64,000 bases of DNA, taken from positions 1 through 64,000 of the forward strand of contig JACRHT010000017.1 of NCBI GenBank assembly GCA_016217545.1, written 5' to 3'. The notes under the pieces are model-generated. The model did no database searches, was not told where the DNA came from, and saw only the letters and a program-made list of their open reading frames with translations. Below, one piece after another: positions 17,664-27,387 of the stretch. Numbering within the stretch: position 1 is the stretch's first letter; each line of letters opens with the position of its first letter. Made by a program: the position numbers and the translations under genes. This DNA comes from Opitutia bacterium (lineage in GTDB: Bacteria > Verrucomicrobiota > Verrucomicrobiia > Opitutales > Opitutaceae).

Positions 17664-19925
17664 TCAGCCCTTTTCCTTCATCACGAACACGCCGTCCCAA
17701 TCCGCGCCGGGCGGGTGCGCCTCCATGTAGCGGCAGCGCTCGATCATGATCAGCGACGGATTGCTCTCGATTGCGAGCGCCTTGTCCGGCTGATGCAGCT
17801 CGAGTTTCGCGGCCTGTTCGAAGAGCGCGATGGCACCCGCCCAATCCTGCGCGTGGTAACGCTCGACGGCCTTCGCGTGCAGCGCGAGGCACTCGAACGT
17901 CGACGCGCCGAGGTCTTCCTTGAACCCGACGATTTCGTGCACGCCGACGGGCAGCGAACGCCCTTTGACCACGATCTTGTCGAGGAAGCGGAAGACGATG
18001 CGCTCGCCGCCGTGCTTCTCGCACTCGGCGCGCGTCGTGTCGGTGACCATCGTGTAGACGCCCATGAGTTTCGCACCGGACTCCATGCGCGCGGCGAGGT
18101 TCACGTTGTCGCCCATCATGGTGTAACTGAACCGCGTGCGGCTGCCCATGTTGCCGATGATCGCGGGACCGGAGTTGAGGCCGAGGCGCGCGCGGAGGTT
18201 GTGCACAACCGGCGGCCACTTGTCGCCCTCGCTGCGCCATTTCTGGCGAAGCTCCTCGATCTTCTTCTGGACGCGGACGCTCGCGACACACGCGCGGTAG
18301 GCATGATCGGGCAGCGGCAGTGGCGCGCCGAACATCGCGACGACGGCGTCGCCGATATACTTGTCGAGCGTGCCGCCCTCCTCCTGCACGATGTCGGTGC
18401 AGGCGGTGAGATACTCGTTCATCAACTCGACGAGACGCGCGGGCGTCATCTTCTCGGAGAAGGTCGAGAACGCCTGGATGTCCGAGAAATACGCCGTGAT
18501 CGTCTCCTCGTGTCCGCCGAGTTCCGGTTCCTTGCCGGAATCGATCAGGCTGTTGACGACCGTGGGCGCGAGGTAGGCGGAGAACATGCCTTTGATGCGA
18601 CCCTTCTGTTTCTCCTCGACGATCAGCTGCCAGCCGATGCCGGCGAAGGCCATCATGAACGCCCCGCTCAGCGGCGCCGCAAACGGCAACACAACGTGCG
18701 AAGTCTTGAACAACACGAAGGCCAGCGCGCCGTAGCCGAGCAACAGGATCAACGCCGCCGCCTTCGACCACAGCCCGCGCGCACCGCCCAATACCGCCAG
18801 CGCCGTCACCACGACCGCCAGTGCCACCGTGATCACGTAGAGCGCCCAATCGGGCAGGCGGTGCAGGTATTCGCCGCTGATGATCGTCTTCAGCAGATTG
18901 CCGTGCACGCCGACCTTCGGCACCGGTTGGTCATCGAACGGCGTCGTTGCCAGGTCTTGCAGCAACTGGTCCACCGGGCCGATCAGCACGATCGCGTCGC
19001 GGAACTCGGCGAAGAATGCTCGTGCGCTCGCCTTCTCCTCTTCCGTGCCCTCGCGGAGATTCAGCACTTGGCCAAGCACCACCGAGAAGCTCACGCGCGG
19101 GTTGTGCTCCGAGAGCCAGGGCGAAAACCAGTTCACCTCGACCATCTGTTCGTCGGTGAGAGGAATCCGCGCGGCCGCGCGGTCCTGACCGGGCGGCACT
19201 TCGATCGCGTCGCGCGTGATTTTGACGACGTCGCCCGGCACGCCCCAATAGGTCAGCGCCAGCGCGAGCGCCATGTGGTCGAAGCGATGCACCCCGTTCG
19301 TGGACGTCGGCACGAAGAGCGGCACCCACTGCGTGCCGCCGTTGAGCGTGTCGATCAGGCCGAGACGCGGCGGACTCCAGAGAACTTTGGGCCGGCGCTC
19401 GAATTCGAGGATCTCGGGCGTCGGAATCTTGTCGAGCGCCGGCAGCCCGTTGCGGATCAACGGCAGTTCCCGCTTCTCGATCTTGCCCGTCGCCTCGCGA
19501 AACGTCGCCGCCGAATACGATGCGGCAAAAACGATCGGCGGATCGGTCACCACGTAGTTGTAGAACTCGATGTTGGCCTGCCGCCAAAATTCGGGGTCGT
19601 AGGCGACCGACATGCCGTTCTCGGAGAACACCACGTCGACGCCCACCGCCTTGGCGCGGCCCTCGTTGATCAGCGCTTCGCCGACTTGGGAAAAATAGGA
19701 GCGCGGCCACGGGAAGTTCTTCAGGTCGCTGATCGAACGCGAGTCGATGTCGACGTAGACGATGTTCACCGGCGCCGGTCGCTCGCCGCGGAATCGATAG
19801 CGCCAGCTGAGCGTCAGGTCTTCCGCGACGCGCAGGTAGCCGAGGTGTCCCACCAACGCCCAAAGCACCGGGATCGGCAGCAAGAACGCCATGCGCCAAT
19901 CGAGTTTCGCCTTCGTGTGAGCCAC
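17664..19925 (-). CDS. CHASE2-domain class III adenylate/guanylate cyclase
   Basis: Membrane receptor cyclase, 753 residues from the GTG at 19925. Order: one N-terminal membrane helix (MAFLLPIPVLWALVGHLGYL), an extracytoplasmic CHASE2 sensor (about 35-330), three helices (about 350-415) and a cyclase catalytic domain (about 435-640). Catalytic features visible are AYFSDIQAFSTFSEKM with the first metal Asp, DKYIGDAVVAMFGAP with the second, and MMGDNVNLAARMES with the transition-state Asn and Arg. A TTG start at 19970 was set aside because it sits in the T-tract of an upstream terminator. It follows FecR and O-antigen ligase genes on the same strand, a common neighbourhood for this family. The nucleotide made (cAMP is usual) is inferred. 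Confidence 0.9.
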   Translation of the reverse strand: MAHTKAKLDWRMAFLLPIPVLWALVGHLGYLRVAEDLTLSWRYRFRGERPAPVNIVYVDIDSRSISDLKNFPWPRSYFSQVGEALINEGRAKAVGVDVVFSENGMSVAYDPEFWRQANIEFYNYVVTDPPIVFAASYSAATFREATGKIEKRELPLIRNGLPALDKIPTPEILEFERRPKVLWSPPRLGLIDTLNGGTQWVPLFVPTSTNGVHRFDHMALALALTYWGVPGDVVKITRDAIEVPPGQDRAAARIPLTDEQMVEVNWFSPWLSEHNPRVSFSVVLGQVLNLREGTEEEKASARAFFAEFRDAIVLIGPVDQLLQDLATTPFDDQPVPKVGVHGNLLKTIISGEYLHRLPDWALYVITVALAVVVTALAVLGGARGLWSKAAALILLLGYGALAFVLFKTSHVVLPFAAPLSGAFMMAFAGIGWQLIVEEKQKGRIKGMFSAYLAPTVVNSLIDSGKEPELGGHEETITAYFSDIQAFSTFSEKMTPARLVELMNEYLTACTDIVQEEGGTLDKYIGDAVVAMFGAPLPLPDHAYRACVASVRVQKKIEELRQKWRSEGDKWPPVVHNLRARLGLNSGPAIIGNMGSRTRFSYTMMGDNVNLAARMESGAKLMGVYTMVTDTTRAECEKHGGERIVFRFLDKIVVKGRSLPVGVHEIVGFKEDLGASTFECLALHAKAVERYHAQDWAGAIALFEQAAKLELHQPDKALAIESNPSLIMIERCRYMEAHPPGADWDGVFVMKEKG

Positions 19926-19963
19926 GGCGCGCAGCGTAGCGCCGGAGCGCGACGTGGGAAGGG

Positions 19964-19995
19964 AAAACAAAAGCGCCCGGCGTTCGGCCGGGCGC
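19964..19995 (-). terminator. Rho-independent terminator after the FecR gene
   Basis: On the minus strand a perfect 9-base stem GCGCCCGGC / GCCGGGCGC with a five-base loop is followed by TTTTGTTTT. It separates the ligase-FecR unit from the cyclase, so the cyclase probably has its own promoter or is reached only by read-through. Confidence 0.8.
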
Positions 19996-20026
19996 GGGGA
20001 AATCCGGGGCGCGACGCGCGCGCGAC

Positions 20027-21085
20027 TCAGCCGCCAGCGCCGTTGGTGAGCTTCTGGTTGCCGGGCGTGACCCCAAGGTTGCCGCTGCCACCGCCGCCGG
20101 TGCCTCCCGTGCCGCCGGTTCCGCCGGTGCCACCAGTGCCGCCCGTTCCGCTGGTATCCGTGGTGCCCGATTGCGTCGTGCCGGAGTCGCCGGTGGTTCC
20201 ACCCGTCGTGCCTCCACCGGTGCCGCCGCCCGTGGTTCCGGTGTCCGTCGGCGTTGTTGAGGCCTGTTGCTGCTCGCTGATCGTAATGGTCGTGTTCTTC
20301 GTCGCTTCGACGATCACCTCGGTCACCTGCTGGGTGATGGCGGCGGTCGCAGTCGTCGACATCGAGGCGGGCGCGTCCGGCACTTGGACGTTGGTGACCG
20401 TGATCGCTCCCGTGGTCGGATCGACGGTAGCGTCAGCTGTGACCACGATTTCGTTCGCGGTGAGCACGTTCAGTTCCGGCCCGGCCGCCTGCGCTTGACC
20501 GGAGTAGAAGGTAACGTGACCGTCGGCCGTCTGGAGTTGGAAGGTAAACGACGTGCCATTGCCGGACGGAATGAAAACGATGCGGAACTGGGTGCCGCGA
20601 ATACCAGCCGCGCCGACCGGCGTCGCGATTTCGAAGCTGGAGCCTTTCTCGCGGTTCAGGTGCTTGACGTCGCCGACGAGCTCGCCGCGATTCAACTTCA
20701 ACCGCGTGCGCGAAATCGTCGGTTCTTCCTTGAGCGTCGCCACCTCGATCGCTTTCGGCAACGGGTCCATTTTGAACTCGGCGATCTGCATGCTGGTGTT
20801 GCTGCCGAGTTTGATCGACGCGCCGTTCGCGAACACGATGACGACCATCGAACCTTGGCCCGTCTGAATTAAGTCGGTTTCGACTAGCGTGTCGCCGACC
20901 TTGAGTTCGAAAGTCTTGGAGTCGGCGGTGAGCCGCGTCACCTGGCCCTGCACTTTGCCGACCTTGATCGCACCCGGCTTGGACGGTCCAGTGGCCGCAG
21001 GCGCAGGTGTCTGCGCGACGGCGTGCAGCGACAAACCAATGGCAAAAACCGCCGCGAAGACAAAACGAAGGACCGAGGATTTCAT
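20027..21085 (-). CDS. FecR-domain secreted protein with Gly/Thr repeat tail
   Basis: 352 residues. A signal peptide (about 1-25, ending LHAVAQT) is followed by a FecR-like beta domain (about 38-190) with GKVQGQVTRLTADSKTFELK, FANGASIKLGSNTSM and the GAAGIRGTQFRIVF motif. A helix-prone stretch (about 235-270) leads to a 75-residue low-complexity tail of Gly, Thr and Ser. FecR domains outside iron signalling often occur beside CHASE2 cyclases and polysaccharide genes, as here. The start codon lies 22 bases after the stop of the O-antigen ligase gene, indicating one transcription unit. Function is inferred only from the domain and neighbours. Confidence 0.82.
   Translation of the reverse strand: MKSSVLRFVFAAVFAIGLSLHAVAQTPAPAATGPSKPGAIKVGKVQGQVTRLTADSKTFELKVGDTLVETDLIQTGQGSMVVIVFANGASIKLGSNTSMQIAEFKMDPLPKAIEVATLKEEPTISRTRLKLNRGELVGDVKHLNREKGSSFEIATPVGAAGIRGTQFRIVFIPSGNGTSFTFQLQTADGHVTFYSGQAQAAGPELNVLTANEIVVTADATVDPTTGAITVTNVQVPDAPASMSTTATAAITQQVTEVIVEATKNTTITISEQQQASTTPTDTGTTGGGTGGGTTGGTTGDSGTTQSGTTDTSGTGGTGGTGGTGGTGGTGGGGSGNLGVTPGNQKLTNGAGG
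20086..20155. repeat. Short tandem repeat coding a Gly-Gly-Thr run
   Basis: Nine-base units (consensus GCCGCCGGT on the plus strand, with synonymous drift) repeat within the FecR gene and encode the GGT repeats of its C-terminal tail. Copy number could vary between strains. Confidence 0.7.
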
Positions 21086-21107
21086 GTGGGCCGGGGTTGA
21101 AAGACGT

Positions 21108-23012
21108 TCAACGTCCCGCGCTCAGGCGGGCGCGCAGAGATTTCGCCTGCGCCAAAGTCGGGTCAAGTGATAAACAGGTTTCGAGCGCCGCGAGCGCCTC
21201 CGCCTTTCGGCCCGGAACGACGCTGAGGTGCGCCCCGCGATAAAGGTGCCACATCGCGACGTTCGGAGCGAGGGCCACGGCGCGATCGAAGGAAGTTTCG
21301 GCCTCTGCGTTCCGGCCCTGCAGTTCGAGCGCTACACCTTGGCGGACCCACGATTCCGCGAAGGTCGGGCACAGCGCCACCGCGCGCGCCGCCGACTCCG
21401 CCGCGCGACGTCCGACCGCGATGGCGTTGCCGCCTGTCACGTGGCGCGACAACGCCTGCGCATAGGACAGGTCGGCCCACGCCCGTCCGTTTTCCGGATC
21501 GAGTTTTACGGCTTCTTGAAGATTCAGCAGCGCGAACGGCACGGCGTCATGGATCGCGACCGTGCCCAACGCGACGTGATCGATCTGCCAGCGCGCGTCG
21601 AAGCGCAACGCCTCCGCGCGGTAAGGGCGATCGGCCTTCACGGCGGAAAACGCCAGCGCCGCGACCAACGACATCGCCAGTGCGAGCGCGGCGCGGCGCG
21701 AGGGCGTGCGTGCGGCCGACGGTTCCGTCCGCAGCAAAAAGGCCGCCGTCAGCGCCGCGAGATAGGCCAGCGCCGGGATCTTCGTATGGAAATCGACGAA
21801 CAGATGCACCGCGAAGGCGACGAGCCCCAGCCAGCACGCGAGCCGCCAACGCCAGCCATCGGTGAACGTCGCCCCGGGCGCGGCCGCGCGGCGCGCTTCC
21901 TGCACTTTACTCCACCCCAGCCAACCGATCGCCAGACCCGCGCCGGCCCAGAGCGCGAAACCGATCAGGCCGTAATCGCTCAGCGTGTTCAGGTAATCGT
22001 TGTGCGTCCAATCGGGCTCGTGGACGAAGCCGCGCGGGCGATGCTGGTCGAACAACACGTTGTAGGACGCCGCGCCCGTGCCGAGCCACGGCGCCCGGTG
22101 CCACAGCTGAAGACCGACGCGCCAGATCAGCGGCCGGCTCGACTCGAATTCGCCGCGCAGAAACGGATCGATGCGCCCGCGCGCATAGTCGCTGGAAAAA
22201 TAGAGCGCCACCAAACCCACCCCGATCGCGGCCAGCACCACCACCGCGCCGAGCGCACCGCGTCGCGCGTTCCGACTCGTGAGCACGGGCCACAAGGCGA
22301 GCGCCGTCGCCGCACCGATCCAGCCGCCGCGACTGCCCGTGAGCACGAGACCAAAAACCAACACGGCAGCCAGCCACGCGCAGGCGATTTTCGCCGTCCA
22401 CGAGACCGACCGCGATCCGAGATAAACCAGACCGAACGGCAGCGCGAATTCGAGCAGGCACGCCAGGCTGTTCGGGATGCCGAACATGCCCGCGGATCGC
22501 CCGGCGAATTGCTCCGCCTGCGTGCGGCCGAGCATCATCCACTTCGGATCGACGAAACGCTGATACGCCGCCATCGCGACACCGACCAACGCGAGCGCCA
22601 GCACGGTGCCGGCCAGCGTCCAGGTCTGCGCGCGCGACCGCGCGAAGTGCAGCGCCAGCGCGAACCAAAGCCACATTTGGACCCAAAGCAGCCATTCGTG
22701 CCACCCCAGCCACTTCGCCGGAGCAATCCACACGACGCTCGCCAGCGCGAACAGCAGGAACGGCGCCGGCAGCAAAGCGCGCCAGTCGAGCGGCCGGGGC
22801 CGGAGCACGAGCAGCACCGCACCGAGTGCCGCGAGCACCCAGGTCGCGCGCGCCGACCAGAGCACGGTCCCAGCGAGGTATCCGCCGAGGCACAACGTGG
22901 TCCACGCGAGCGTCGCGGCGAGGCCGAGCGTGAGCAGCCACTCGCCGGCGTCGGTGAGGCGCGACAACGCCGTGGCTTCGGCGGCAGGCGCGTTGGCGGG
23001 GGCTTTCGGCAT
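21108..23012 (-). CDS. O-antigen ligase-like (Wzy_C) membrane protein with TPR tail
   Basis: 634 residues. The first 440 form about twelve membrane helices with the Wzy_C/WaaL-type loop containing TGSRGGWIGA, RPLIWRVGLQLWHRAPWLGTG and HEPDWTHNDYLNTLSDYGLIGF, the conserved Arg and His region of ligases and polymerases. Residues about 490-630 are tetratricopeptide-like (LLNLQEAVKLDPENGRAWADL, ALELQGRNAEAETSFDRAVAL). Family members join or polymerise lipid-linked glycans, or attach glycans to protein. It is the first gene of a minus-strand unit with the FecR protein; ATG start. The exact acceptor is unknown. Confidence 0.86.
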   Translation of the reverse strand: MPKAPANAPAAEATALSRLTDAGEWLLTLGLAATLAWTTLCLGGYLAGTVLWSARATWVLAALGAVLLVLRPRPLDWRALLPAPFLLFALASVVWIAPAKWLGWHEWLLWVQMWLWFALALHFARSRAQTWTLAGTVLALALVGVAMAAYQRFVDPKWMMLGRTQAEQFAGRSAGMFGIPNSLACLLEFALPFGLVYLGSRSVSWTAKIACAWLAAVLVFGLVLTGSRGGWIGAATALALWPVLTSRNARRGALGAVVVLAAIGVGLVALYFSSDYARGRIDPFLRGEFESSRPLIWRVGLQLWHRAPWLGTGAASYNVLFDQHRPRGFVHEPDWTHNDYLNTLSDYGLIGFALWAGAGLAIGWLGWSKVQEARRAAAPGATFTDGWRWRLACWLGLVAFAVHLFVDFHTKIPALAYLAALTAAFLLRTEPSAARTPSRRAALALAMSLVAALAFSAVKADRPYRAEALRFDARWQIDHVALGTVAIHDAVPFALLNLQEAVKLDPENGRAWADLSYAQALSRHVTGGNAIAVGRRAAESAARAVALCPTFAESWVRQGVALELQGRNAEAETSFDRAVALAPNVAMWHLYRGAHLSVVPGRKAEALAALETCLSLDPTLAQAKSLRARLSAGR

Positions 23013-23070
23013 CGACGACGTTCAACCGCAACGCGGCGCGGCGGGCTAGACGAAAGTGCGGACGCAGGCG

Positions 23071-23143
23071 GTAGGCAGCGCTTGCGCGTGCGCCTCAGCG
23101 TTTTCGAAACGGACGGACCAGCGCGCGCGGGCGCGCTGCCTAC
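23071..23143. repeat. REPIN-like palindrome, family C
   Basis: GTAGGCAGCGC at 23071 and its reverse complement at 23133-23143 bracket a pair of GC hairpins. It lies in the 266-base gap between glnN's terminator and the O-antigen ligase start. Nothing else was recognised in that gap apart from the terminator. Confidence 0.65.
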
Positions 23144-23220
23144 GGGACGGAGGTTTCGTGCGGGCGGCGGGGAACTCGCCGCTCCTTTGCGCTGCGGAGG
23201 ATTTGTCTCCGCAGCAGCCC

Positions 23221-23254
23221 AAAAAAACGCCCGGCGCGTGGGCGGCCGGGCGTT
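23221..23254 (-). terminator. Rho-independent terminator of glnN
   Basis: Minus-strand stem AACGCCCGGC / GCCGGGCGTT (10 bases, perfect, nine-base loop) ends in a run of seven T. It begins about 25 bases after the glnN stop. Confidence 0.88.
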
Positions 23255-23278
23255 GTTGGTGTGCGTTCTACCCCAAAA

Positions 23279-25450
23279 TCAGCGGATGAAGAGCATCTCT
23301 TCGTAGGTCGGCAGCGGCCAGGCCTCGTCGGGGCACACGGCCTCGAGCGCGTCCACGGCCTTGCGGATGGCAAGGAGCTGCGGAAGCACTTCGTGACACA
23401 TGTGGGCGGCCTCGGCTTCGAGACCGGAGACGTGATCGGCGCGGATTTCCTCGAGCTTCGCCAGCTCGGCGGTGAGCTTGTCGAGGATGCCGGTGATCTT
23501 GTCCAGCAGGCCGGTGTCGGCCTTGGCGCCGGCGGCGCGGAGAGCGGCAACATTCTGCGCGAGCGCGGTCTGGTAGGAGATCGCGGTCGGGATGAACTTG
23601 GTGTTCACCATTTCCGTGACGACGTTCGCCTCGACGGCGACGGCCTTGACGTATTGCTCGAAGGCGATGTCGCGGCGGGCCTCGAGTTCGCGCTTCGTGA
23701 GGATGCCGTAGGCTTCGTAGGCGGCGATCGTGGACTTCGCGGCGAGCACCGGGATGGCGTCGACAGAGGTGCGCAGGTTCGGGAGACCGCGCTTGGCAGC
23801 TTCCTTGTGCCATTCTTCGGAGTAGCCGTTGCCGTTGAAGATGACGGCGCTGTGCTCCTTGGCGATCTCGGTGAGAACGTCCTGCACGGCGTCTTCGAAC
23901 TTCTTCGACTTCGGGGCCTTCTCGAGCTTCGTCGCGATGTAGTCGAGCGACTCGGCCATGATGGTGTTCAGCGCGGCCAGCGGGGCGGCGATGGACTGGT
24001 TGGCGGCGACGGCGCGGTATTCGAATTTGTTACCGGTGAAGGCGAACGGCGAAGTGCGATTGCGGTCGCCAGCGTCCTTCATGAGGAGCGGCAGCGTGTC
24101 GACGCCGAGATGCATCGTGCCGGCGGCCTTGGAGGACTTGGCCTTGCCCTTCTTGAGCTGCTCGAACACGTCGGCGAGCTGCTCGCCGAGGAAGATCGAG
24201 ATGATGGCCGGCGGGGCCTCGTTGGCGCCGAGGCGGTGGTCGTTGGAAGCGGAGGCGACCATCGCGCGGAGGAGGGCGCCATGGCGATGGACGGCGCGGA
24301 CGACGGCGGCGCAGAACACGAGGAACTGCATGTTCGCGTGCGGCGTGCTGCCGGGCTCGAGCAAGTTGCCCTGCGTGCCGTTGCCGAGCGACCAGTTGAG
24401 GTGCTTGCCGGAGCCGTTGACGCCGGCGAAGGGCTTCTCGTGCAGGAGGCACTCGAGACCATACTTCCGCGCGACGCGCTTCAGCGTGATCATGACCTGC
24501 TGCTGGTGGTCGGCGGCGATGTTCGCGTTCTCGTAGATGGGCGCGATCTCGTATTGCGACGGGGCGACTTCGTTGTGGCGGGTCTTGACCGGCACGCCGA
24601 GCTTGTAGAGTTCAGCCTCGCACTCGTGCATACACGCGAGGACGCGGTCCGGGATGACGCCGAAGTATTGGTCTTCGAACTCCTGGCCCTTCGGCGGACG
24701 AGCGCCGAACAGCGTGCGACCGGCGGTGAGCAGATCGGGACGGCTGAGGTAGAAGTTGCGGTCGATCAGGAAGTATTCCTGCTCGGGGCCGGCGGTGGCG
24801 GTGACCATCGCGATATTCTGGTGGCCGAAGAGCTTCAGGATGCGGCGCGCCTGGACATCGAGAGCCTTCATCGAGCGAAGGACCGGAGTCTTGAGGTCGA
24901 GCGCCTCACCCGTCCACGAGACGAACGCGGTCGGGATACAGAGCGTGACGCCGTTGGCGTTCTCGACGAGGTAGCAAGGGCTGGTGACGTCCCACGCGGT
25001 GTAGCCGCGGGCTTCGAAAGTGGCGCGGATGCCGCCGGAGGGGAACGACGAGGCGTCGGGCTCGCCTTGCGCGAGCTGTTTGCCGGAGAACTCGGCGATG
25101 GCGCCGCCGCGGCCGTCGGGCTCGAGGAAGCTATCGTGCTTTTCCGCGGTGATACCGGTGAGCGGCTGGAAAACGTGCGCGTAGTGCGTGGCGTGGTGCT
25201 CGAGCGCCCAGTCCTTGATCGCGGTGGCGACGATATCGAGCACGCCGGCCTCGAGGGTCGCGCCAGTGTCGATGGTCTTCTTCAGCGACTTGTAGGCGGC
25301 CTTCGGGAGGCGCTGCTGCATGATTTTGTCGTTGAAGACATTCTTGCCGAAGAGGCCGGCAGAGTGGCTTTCGTTGAAAGCCACGGTCTTCGTCGTGCGG
25401 TAATTATTGGCCGCAGAGATCGCCGCGAGGCGAGAGGGACTAACGCTCAT
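23279..25450 (-). CDS. glnN: Glutamine synthetase type III
   Basis: Makes glutamine from glutamate, ammonia and ATP. The 723-residue length is that of the GlnN class, well above GSI (about 470). Visible landmarks are the N-terminal [13 protein letters not shown], the latch [31 protein letters not shown] (metal Glu), [42 protein letters not shown] and GNEAPP-like [17 protein letters not shown], then [17 protein letters not shown]. The enzyme forms dodecamers and is a common sole or extra GS in Bacteroidetes and Verrucomicrobia. ATG start with no Shine-Dalgarno. The 188-base gap upstream contains no recognised nitrogen operator. Confidence 0.96.
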   Translation of the reverse strand: MSVSPSRLAAISAANNYRTTKTVAFNESHSAGLFGKNVFNDKIMQQRLPKAAYKSLKKTIDTGATLEAGVLDIVATAIKDWALEHHATHYAHVFQPLTGITAEKHDSFLEPDGRGGAIAEFSGKQLAQGEPDASSFPSGGIRATFEARGYTAWDVTSPCYLVENANGVTLCIPTAFVSWTGEALDLKTPVLRSMKALDVQARRILKLFGHQNIAMVTATAGPEQEYFLIDRNFYLSRPDLLTAGRTLFGARPPKGQEFEDQYFGVIPDRVLACMHECEAELYKLGVPVKTRHNEVAPSQYEIAPIYENANIAADHQQQVMITLKRVARKYGLECLLHEKPFAGVNGSGKHLNWSLGNGTQGNLLEPGSTPHANMQFLVFCAAVVRAVHRHGALLRAMVASASNDHRLGANEAPPAIISIFLGEQLADVFEQLKKGKAKSSKAAGTMHLGVDTLPLLMKDAGDRNRTSPFAFTGNKFEYRAVAANQSIAAPLAALNTIMAESLDYIATKLEKAPKSKKFEDAVQDVLTEIAKEHSAVIFNGNGYSEEWHKEAAKRGLPNLRTSVDAIPVLAAKSTIAAYEAYGILTKRELEARRDIAFEQYVKAVAVEANVVTEMVNTKFIPTAISYQTALAQNVAALRAAGAKADTGLLDKITGILDKLTAELAKLEEIRADHVSGLEAEAAHMCHEVLPQLLAIRKAVDALEAVCPDEAWPLPTYEEMLFIR

Positions 25451-25638
25451 AGTGTGGGATGGGAACGCAGGGTAGTTTTATGTCGGTGAACTTCGGCCAA
25501 AACCGGCCGATGCTCGCGCGCGTAGAAAGCGGGTTCCGTGCCAGCCGCGTTCCGCGGGCTCAGAAATCTGCGCAGGTGACACGGCGCGCCTGACGGCGAA
25601 CCACCGGGGACCGGACGTCACCGGCCGCAGCGGGCGGC

Positions 25639-26040
25639 CTAGTTCTTTAAGGCGCTGCGCGGCACCCGCTTCACGGTGATGAATTTCGCCCGAAAAAGCT
25701 CGTCCATCAGCTCGCGCGTCGCGGCGGGGATCCGATTCACGAGATCGTCGAGCGGCGGGAGCGGTGACTTGTCGTCCGGCTCGGCCACGGCGGCCGCAGG
25801 TGTCGCGGCCGGTGCGATGAAGCCTTGTTCGCGTTGCTCGGCGATGAACGCGGCCTCTTCGCCATCGGCAGGTCCGACGGGCGCGCCGTCATCGACCGGG
25901 GCACCCGGATTCTCCGCCTGCACGCTGCTGGCGGGCGCATCGTCTTCTCCACTCGAAGAGCTGACCGCTGACCGCTGATCGCTGATCGCAGGTGCTGGCG
26001 CGGCGACGCCGTTAGGCTCGGGCCTCAGTCGTTTTTTTTT
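25639..26040 (-). CDS. dnaX: DnaX tau-type C-terminal extension in the -1 frame
   Basis: From the A9 tract the -1 frame of dnaX stays open for 133 codons and ends at 25639. The first part is a linker rich in Ala, Pro, Ser and acidic residues. The last 40 residues ([20 protein letters not shown], then [13 protein letters not shown]) look like a folded helical segment. With slippage, the product would be 376 residues of the dnaX frame plus these 133, about 509 in all. A GTG inside the frame (25923) would give a free-standing 94-residue protein, but no ribosome site or family supports that. The linker also carries four 7-base repeats (CCGCTGA type, about 25959-25988 on the plus strand). I read this as the tau tail; binding of polymerase III alpha is inference. 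Confidence 0.7.
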   Translation of the reverse strand, partial: KKKRLRPEPNGVAAPAPAISDQRSAVSSSSGEDDAPASSVQAENPGAPVDDGAPVGPADGEEAAFIAEQREQGFIAPAATPAAAVAEPDDKSPLPPLDDLVNRIPAATRELMDELFRAKFITVKRVPRSALKN

Positions 26041-27167
26041 ACCGGGTCGTCCGGCAGGCTCTCGGCGAGCGTGGCGATTTCCTTGATGAGGCTGTCGATG
26101 GCGCGGGCGCGGCTGGCTTCGACGGCCTTCAGGAGAGCGACTTCGAAATTGATCTTCTCGGACAGGCCGTGCTTCACGCCGCTCTCGCCTTCGCGGAGCG
26201 CGTCGAGCAGGCGCGTGAGCTGCTCGGTGGACATCGGTGTGCCGAGCGCGTCGCTCTGGCCGCCTTTGGCGATGGCGTCGAGCAGCGCTGTGCGCAGGTG
26301 CGCCTGCAAGTCGACGAGCATGCGGTAGAGGTCGCGGCCGTTCTCATCGCACTCGTCGACGATGCGCACGATCTTCTTGTGGTCGCCCGCCGCGAGCGCG
26401 CTGCCGAGGTCGGCGATGGTCGCGGCGGAGACGAGACCGTAGACGTCGAGCACGTCGGCTTCGCCGATTTCGGCGCCGCAGAACGAAATCATCTGGTCGA
26501 AGATCGACTGCGCATCACGCATGCCGCCGTCGGCCATGCGGGCGATGCTGTTGAGCGCCTCGTCGCTGACTTTGATTTTCTCGGCGCCGGCGATTTTTTT
26601 CAGGCGCTGGACGATGAGCTCGGTCGGGATCGGCTTCAGGTCGAAGCGCTGGCAACGCGAAATGATCGTCGGCAGGACCTTCTGCACGTCGGTCGTAGCG
26701 AAGATGAACTTCACGTGCTCGGGCGGCTCCTCGAGGGTCTTCAGCAGCGCGTTGAACGCCGCGGCCGAGAGCATGTGCACTTCGTCGATGATGTAGACCT
26801 TGAACTTCCCCTGCGCCGGCGCGTAGCGGACGGTGTCGCGCAACTCGCGGACTTGTTCGACGCCGTTGTTCGAGGCACCGTCGATCTCGATCACGTCGAG
26901 GCACGAGCCTTCGGCGATGGATTTCGCGATCGGATCCTCGGGGTCGAAGTCGGCCTTCGGGCCGTTGGTGACGTTGAGGGCCTTGGCAAAAATGCGCGCG
27001 GTGCTCGTCTTGCCCGTGCCACGCGGGCCGACGAAGAGGTAGGCGTGCGCAATGCGCTGGCGGGCGATGGCGTTCCTCAGCGTCCGGACGACGTGCTCCT
27101 GGCCAACGACATCGTCGAAGGTTTGGGGCCGCCACTTGCGGGCGATGACTTGGTAAGCGCCGGACAT
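26025..27167 (-). CDS. dnaX: DNA polymerase III subunit gamma (short DnaX product)
   Basis: Clamp-loader ATPase of 380 residues. Visible are [22 protein letters not shown], Walker [16 protein letters not shown], the [21 protein letters not shown] Walker B/sensor region and [21 protein letters not shown] (SRC motif). The usual four-cysteine zinc module is not evident; the region reads [22 protein letters not shown]. Domain III collar sequence continues to about 360. The frame ends at VKKND-stop, where the codons run through an A9 tract, so the annotated end is the gamma-like form. The ATG at 27167 is chosen; the 15 codons before it (start 27212) are only translated heptamer repeats. The SRP RNA gene lies just upstream, as in many bacteria. 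Confidence 0.93.
   Translation of the reverse strand: MSGAYQVIARKWRPQTFDDVVGQEHVVRTLRNAIARQRIAHAYLFVGPRGTGKTSTARIFAKALNVTNGPKADFDPEDPIAKSIAEGSCLDVIEIDGASNNGVEQVRELRDTVRYAPAQGKFKVYIIDEVHMLSAAAFNALLKTLEEPPEHVKFIFATTDVQKVLPTIISRCQRFDLKPIPTELIVQRLKKIAGAEKIKVSDEALNSIARMADGGMRDAQSIFDQMISFCGAEIGEADVLDVYGLVSAATIADLGSALAAGDHKKIVRIVDECDENGRDLYRMLVDLQAHLRTALLDAIAKGGQSDALGTPMSTEQLTRLLDALREGESGVKHGLSEKINFEVALLKAVEASRARAIDSLIKEIATLAESLPDDPVKKND
26028..26042 (-). other. dnaX slippery tract A9 (recoding signal)
   Basis: The minus strand reads GTA AAA AAA AAC GAC TGA: nine consecutive A, then C, then a stop two codons on. It contains the heptamers A AAA AAA and A AAA AAC, both able to support -1 ribosomal slippage, and A9 is long enough for RNA polymerase slippage as in Thermus dnaX. 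The -1 frame is open beyond it. Confidence 0.75.
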
Positions 27168-27173
27168 CTGGAA

Positions 27174-27258
27174 GAGCTGAGAGTTGAGAGCTGAGAGCTG
27201 AGAGAAAAGCAAAAACGCGCCGACCGTCCTCTCGGCTCTGGACTCTCAGCTCTGGACT
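27174..27258. repeat. Paired inverted heptamer array before dnaX
   Basis: Units like GAGCTGA and GAGTTGA run 27174-27204, and the complementary CTCTCAGCTCT type runs 27229-27258, so the two blocks can pair. It lies between the dnaX start codon and the SRP RNA gene, with another small hairpin (CCTCGCCGG / CCGGCGAGG, 27260-27280) beside it. No coding role is supported. Confidence 0.6.
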
Positions 27259-27281
27259 TCCTCGCCGGCCTCCGGCGAGGA

Positions 27282-27387
<106 letters not shown>

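Noticed and set aside
17560-18849. Extension of the tautomerase frame over the cyclase gene
   Set aside because: Arg-rich shadow of the cyclase gene; the tautomerase fold begins exactly at ATG 17559, with the needed Pro2.
19926-19970. TTG start of the cyclase at 19970
   Set aside because: It lies in the T-tract of the FecR terminator and adds no conserved residues; GTG 19925 was preferred.
20086-20155. Candidate CRISPR-like array in the FecR gene
   Set aside because: Units are nine bases without spacers and encode a Gly/Thr tail in frame.
25639-25923. Free-standing 94-residue gene starting at GTG 25923
   Set aside because: The same frame is open back to the dnaX A9 tract and has no ribosome site at 25923; the tau extension explains it better.
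27174-27258. Heptamer arrays as CRISPR or as part of the dnaX N terminus
   Set aside because: No spacer structure; the 15 codons they add before Met27167 are not DnaX-like.
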